Source of the DNA: Mesorhizobium sp. M1B.F.Ca.ET.045.04.1.1
Lineage (GTDB): Bacteria; Pseudomonadota; Alphaproteobacteria; Rhizobiales; Rhizobiaceae
Direction: 5' to 3'
Assembly (NCBI RefSeq): GCF_003952465.1
Contig: NZ_CP034448.1
Coordinates: forward strand, 5,495,001-5,559,000
DNA length: 64,000 bases
The notes below the pieces were generated by a model. That model was not told where the DNA came from. It saw only the letters and a list, made by a program, of their open reading frames with translations, and made no database searches. Both the position numbers and the translations under genes were made by a program. This document shows positions 61,665 through 64,000 of the stretch, one piece after another (within the stretch, counting starts at the first letter, position 1; every line of letters starts with the position of its first letter).

Positions 61665-61691
61665 TTAGCACTCGCCTTTGGTGAGTGCTAA
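61665..61691 (+). promoter_or_regulatory. CIRCE element (HrcA operator)
   Basis: TTAGCACTC and GAGTGCTAA arms are perfect complements separated by nine bases, the exact CIRCE form. HrcA should bind here and repress groESL until heat shock. It lies 63 bases upstream of groES. Confidence 0.97.
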
Positions 61692-61753
61692 CTCGTATCC
61701 GGCCTCGCCGGATGGAGGAACAGTTCTCACCGTTCTCATTCGAGGAAGACAAC

Positions 61754-62050
61754 ATGGCAAAGTCCAAATTCCGCCCGCTTCATGACCGCGTGGTCGTTCG
61801 CCGGGTCGAATCCGAATCCAAGACCGCCGGCGGGATCATCATCCCGGATACGGCGAAGGAGAAGCCGCAGGAAGGCGAGATCATCGCCGTTGGCTCCGGC
61901 GCCCGCGACGAAAGCGGCAAGCTCGTGCCGCTCGACGTCAAGGCCGGCGATCGCGTCCTGTTCGGCAAGTGGTCGGGCACTGAAGTCAAGCTCAATGGCG
62001 AGGACCTTCTGATCATGAAGGAATCCGACATCATGGGCATCATCGGCTGA
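61754..62050 (+). CDS. groES: co-chaperone GroES
   Basis: 98-residue ring-forming lid of the GroEL chaperonin. The family opening FRPLHDRVVVRRVE and the mobile loop ESKTAGGIIIPDTAKEKPQEG are typical. GAGGAAGA lies just upstream of the start. The gene is controlled by the heat-shock promoter and CIRCE and is 65 bases ahead of groEL. Confidence 0.98.
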   Translation: MAKSKFRPLHDRVVVRRVESESKTAGGIIIPDTAKEKPQEGEIIAVGSGARDESGKLVPLDVKAGDRVLFGKWSGTEVKLNGEDLLIMKESDIMGIIG

Positions 62051-62115
62051 ATATCGGCCTCTCTCCATCAACTGAATTTTCGGGCTCTCACCGAGCCCCT
62101 GTCAGGAGCTAAAAC

Positions 62116-63768
<1,653 letters not shown>

Positions 63769-63794
63769 GAAGTCCGGTCCCATCGCACATACGG

Positions 63795-63820
63795 AAAGGG
63801 CGCCGAAAGGCGCCCTTTTT
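63795..63820 (+). terminator. rho-independent terminator of groESL
   Basis: AAAGGGCGCC and GGCGCCCTTT form a 10-bp stem with a GAAA tetraloop, followed by a T-run (TTTTT ends at 63820). It lies 27 bases after the groEL stop. Confidence 0.95.
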
Positions 63821-63877
63821 GTTTGGCATTCAGCAAGACCTTCTGGACCGCTGCGATTGGCGAAGCCTGCGCGGCGG

Positions 63878-64000
63878 CCAATCTCCCCTCTCGAGGGGGA
63901 GATGCCCGGCAGGGCAGAGGGGGTCGTCTCGCGTAGATCGCCAGCGTGATCTTTTGTCGTGGAGGACGTTGGCGCTCCACGCGCGGCGACCCCCTCTGTC
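63878..64000. repeat. family A inverted pair, right copy truncated by window end
   Basis: Left copy at 63878-63927 (CAATCTCCCC to CAGAGGGGG) and the start of an inverse copy at 63988-64000 (CGACCCCCTCTGTC). No gene between. Confidence 0.75.

Overview
The window reads as chromosomal DNA of a high-GC alphaproteobacterium of the order Hyphomicrobiales, most likely a Mesorhizobium or close Phyllobacteriaceae relative. This is inferred from the gene families (phasin, TadG-type proteins, CIRCE-controlled groESL, rhizobial TIGR01459 HAD hydrolase, TadA-type deaminase) and from several families of short intergenic palindromes. No database was consulted. There are about 54 protein genes, no rRNA, tRNA or CRISPR, no transposase and no sign of a prophage.

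Layout. 1-3075 (-): start of a giant VCBS-repeat adhesin whose 324-bp repeats carry several single-base deletions. 3551-7160 (-): a coupled M16 peptidase pair (one active, one lacking the zinc site) plus a patatin-like lipase. 7245-10446: RNA modification genes (rsmD, an rluB-like pseudouridine synthase with long basic tails, tadA). 10506-15408 (-): lipoprotein, ileS, MipA/OmpV. 15732-21197: phasin, small proteins, CYTH-CHAD protein, acid phosphatase, HdeD. 21215-23092 (-): ribF and a HAD hydrolase. 23391-26568 (+): two TadE/TadG-type proteins, the second with a vWA domain. 27029-29186: LysE exporter, DUF2189 protein, CAP-domain lipoprotein. 29377-32912 (-): marR-emrA-emrB with a nested hairpin element in the emrA-emrB spacer. 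33022-33924 (-): glycosyltransferase-like protein.

34172-40972 (+) is the most interesting block: seven tightly packed genes, several joined by ATGA or TGATG overlaps, that look like a dedicated lipid pathway. They encode a GINT1-N-like protein, a CDP-alcohol phosphatidyltransferase with two Asp-to-Asn changes in its signature, a hydrolase-methyltransferase fusion, a PAP2-dual-specificity-phosphatase fusion, a small membrane protein, a PlsC acyltransferase and a CdsA-type CDP-DAG synthase. A phosphoinositide-like or other unusual phospholipid is a reasonable hypothesis.

40980-43985 (-): a cobalamin-type ABC importer headed by a clear cobalamin riboswitch with a hairpin directly against the first start codon. 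44700-50680 (+): an RND efflux operon in which an FAD monooxygenase gene sits between adaptor and pump. 50779-53636: small exported protein, wHTH-TPR regulator, AraC-GyrI-like regulator. 53801-59452: MarR-GNAT fusion protein, then a DSD1-type PLP enzyme, ALO-type oxidase and MFS operon facing a TetR gene across a pair of matching operators. 59673-61449: divergent LysR and SDR genes. 61626-63820: groESL with heat-shock promoter, CIRCE and terminator. Palindromic repeat elements of three families fill many of the spacers.
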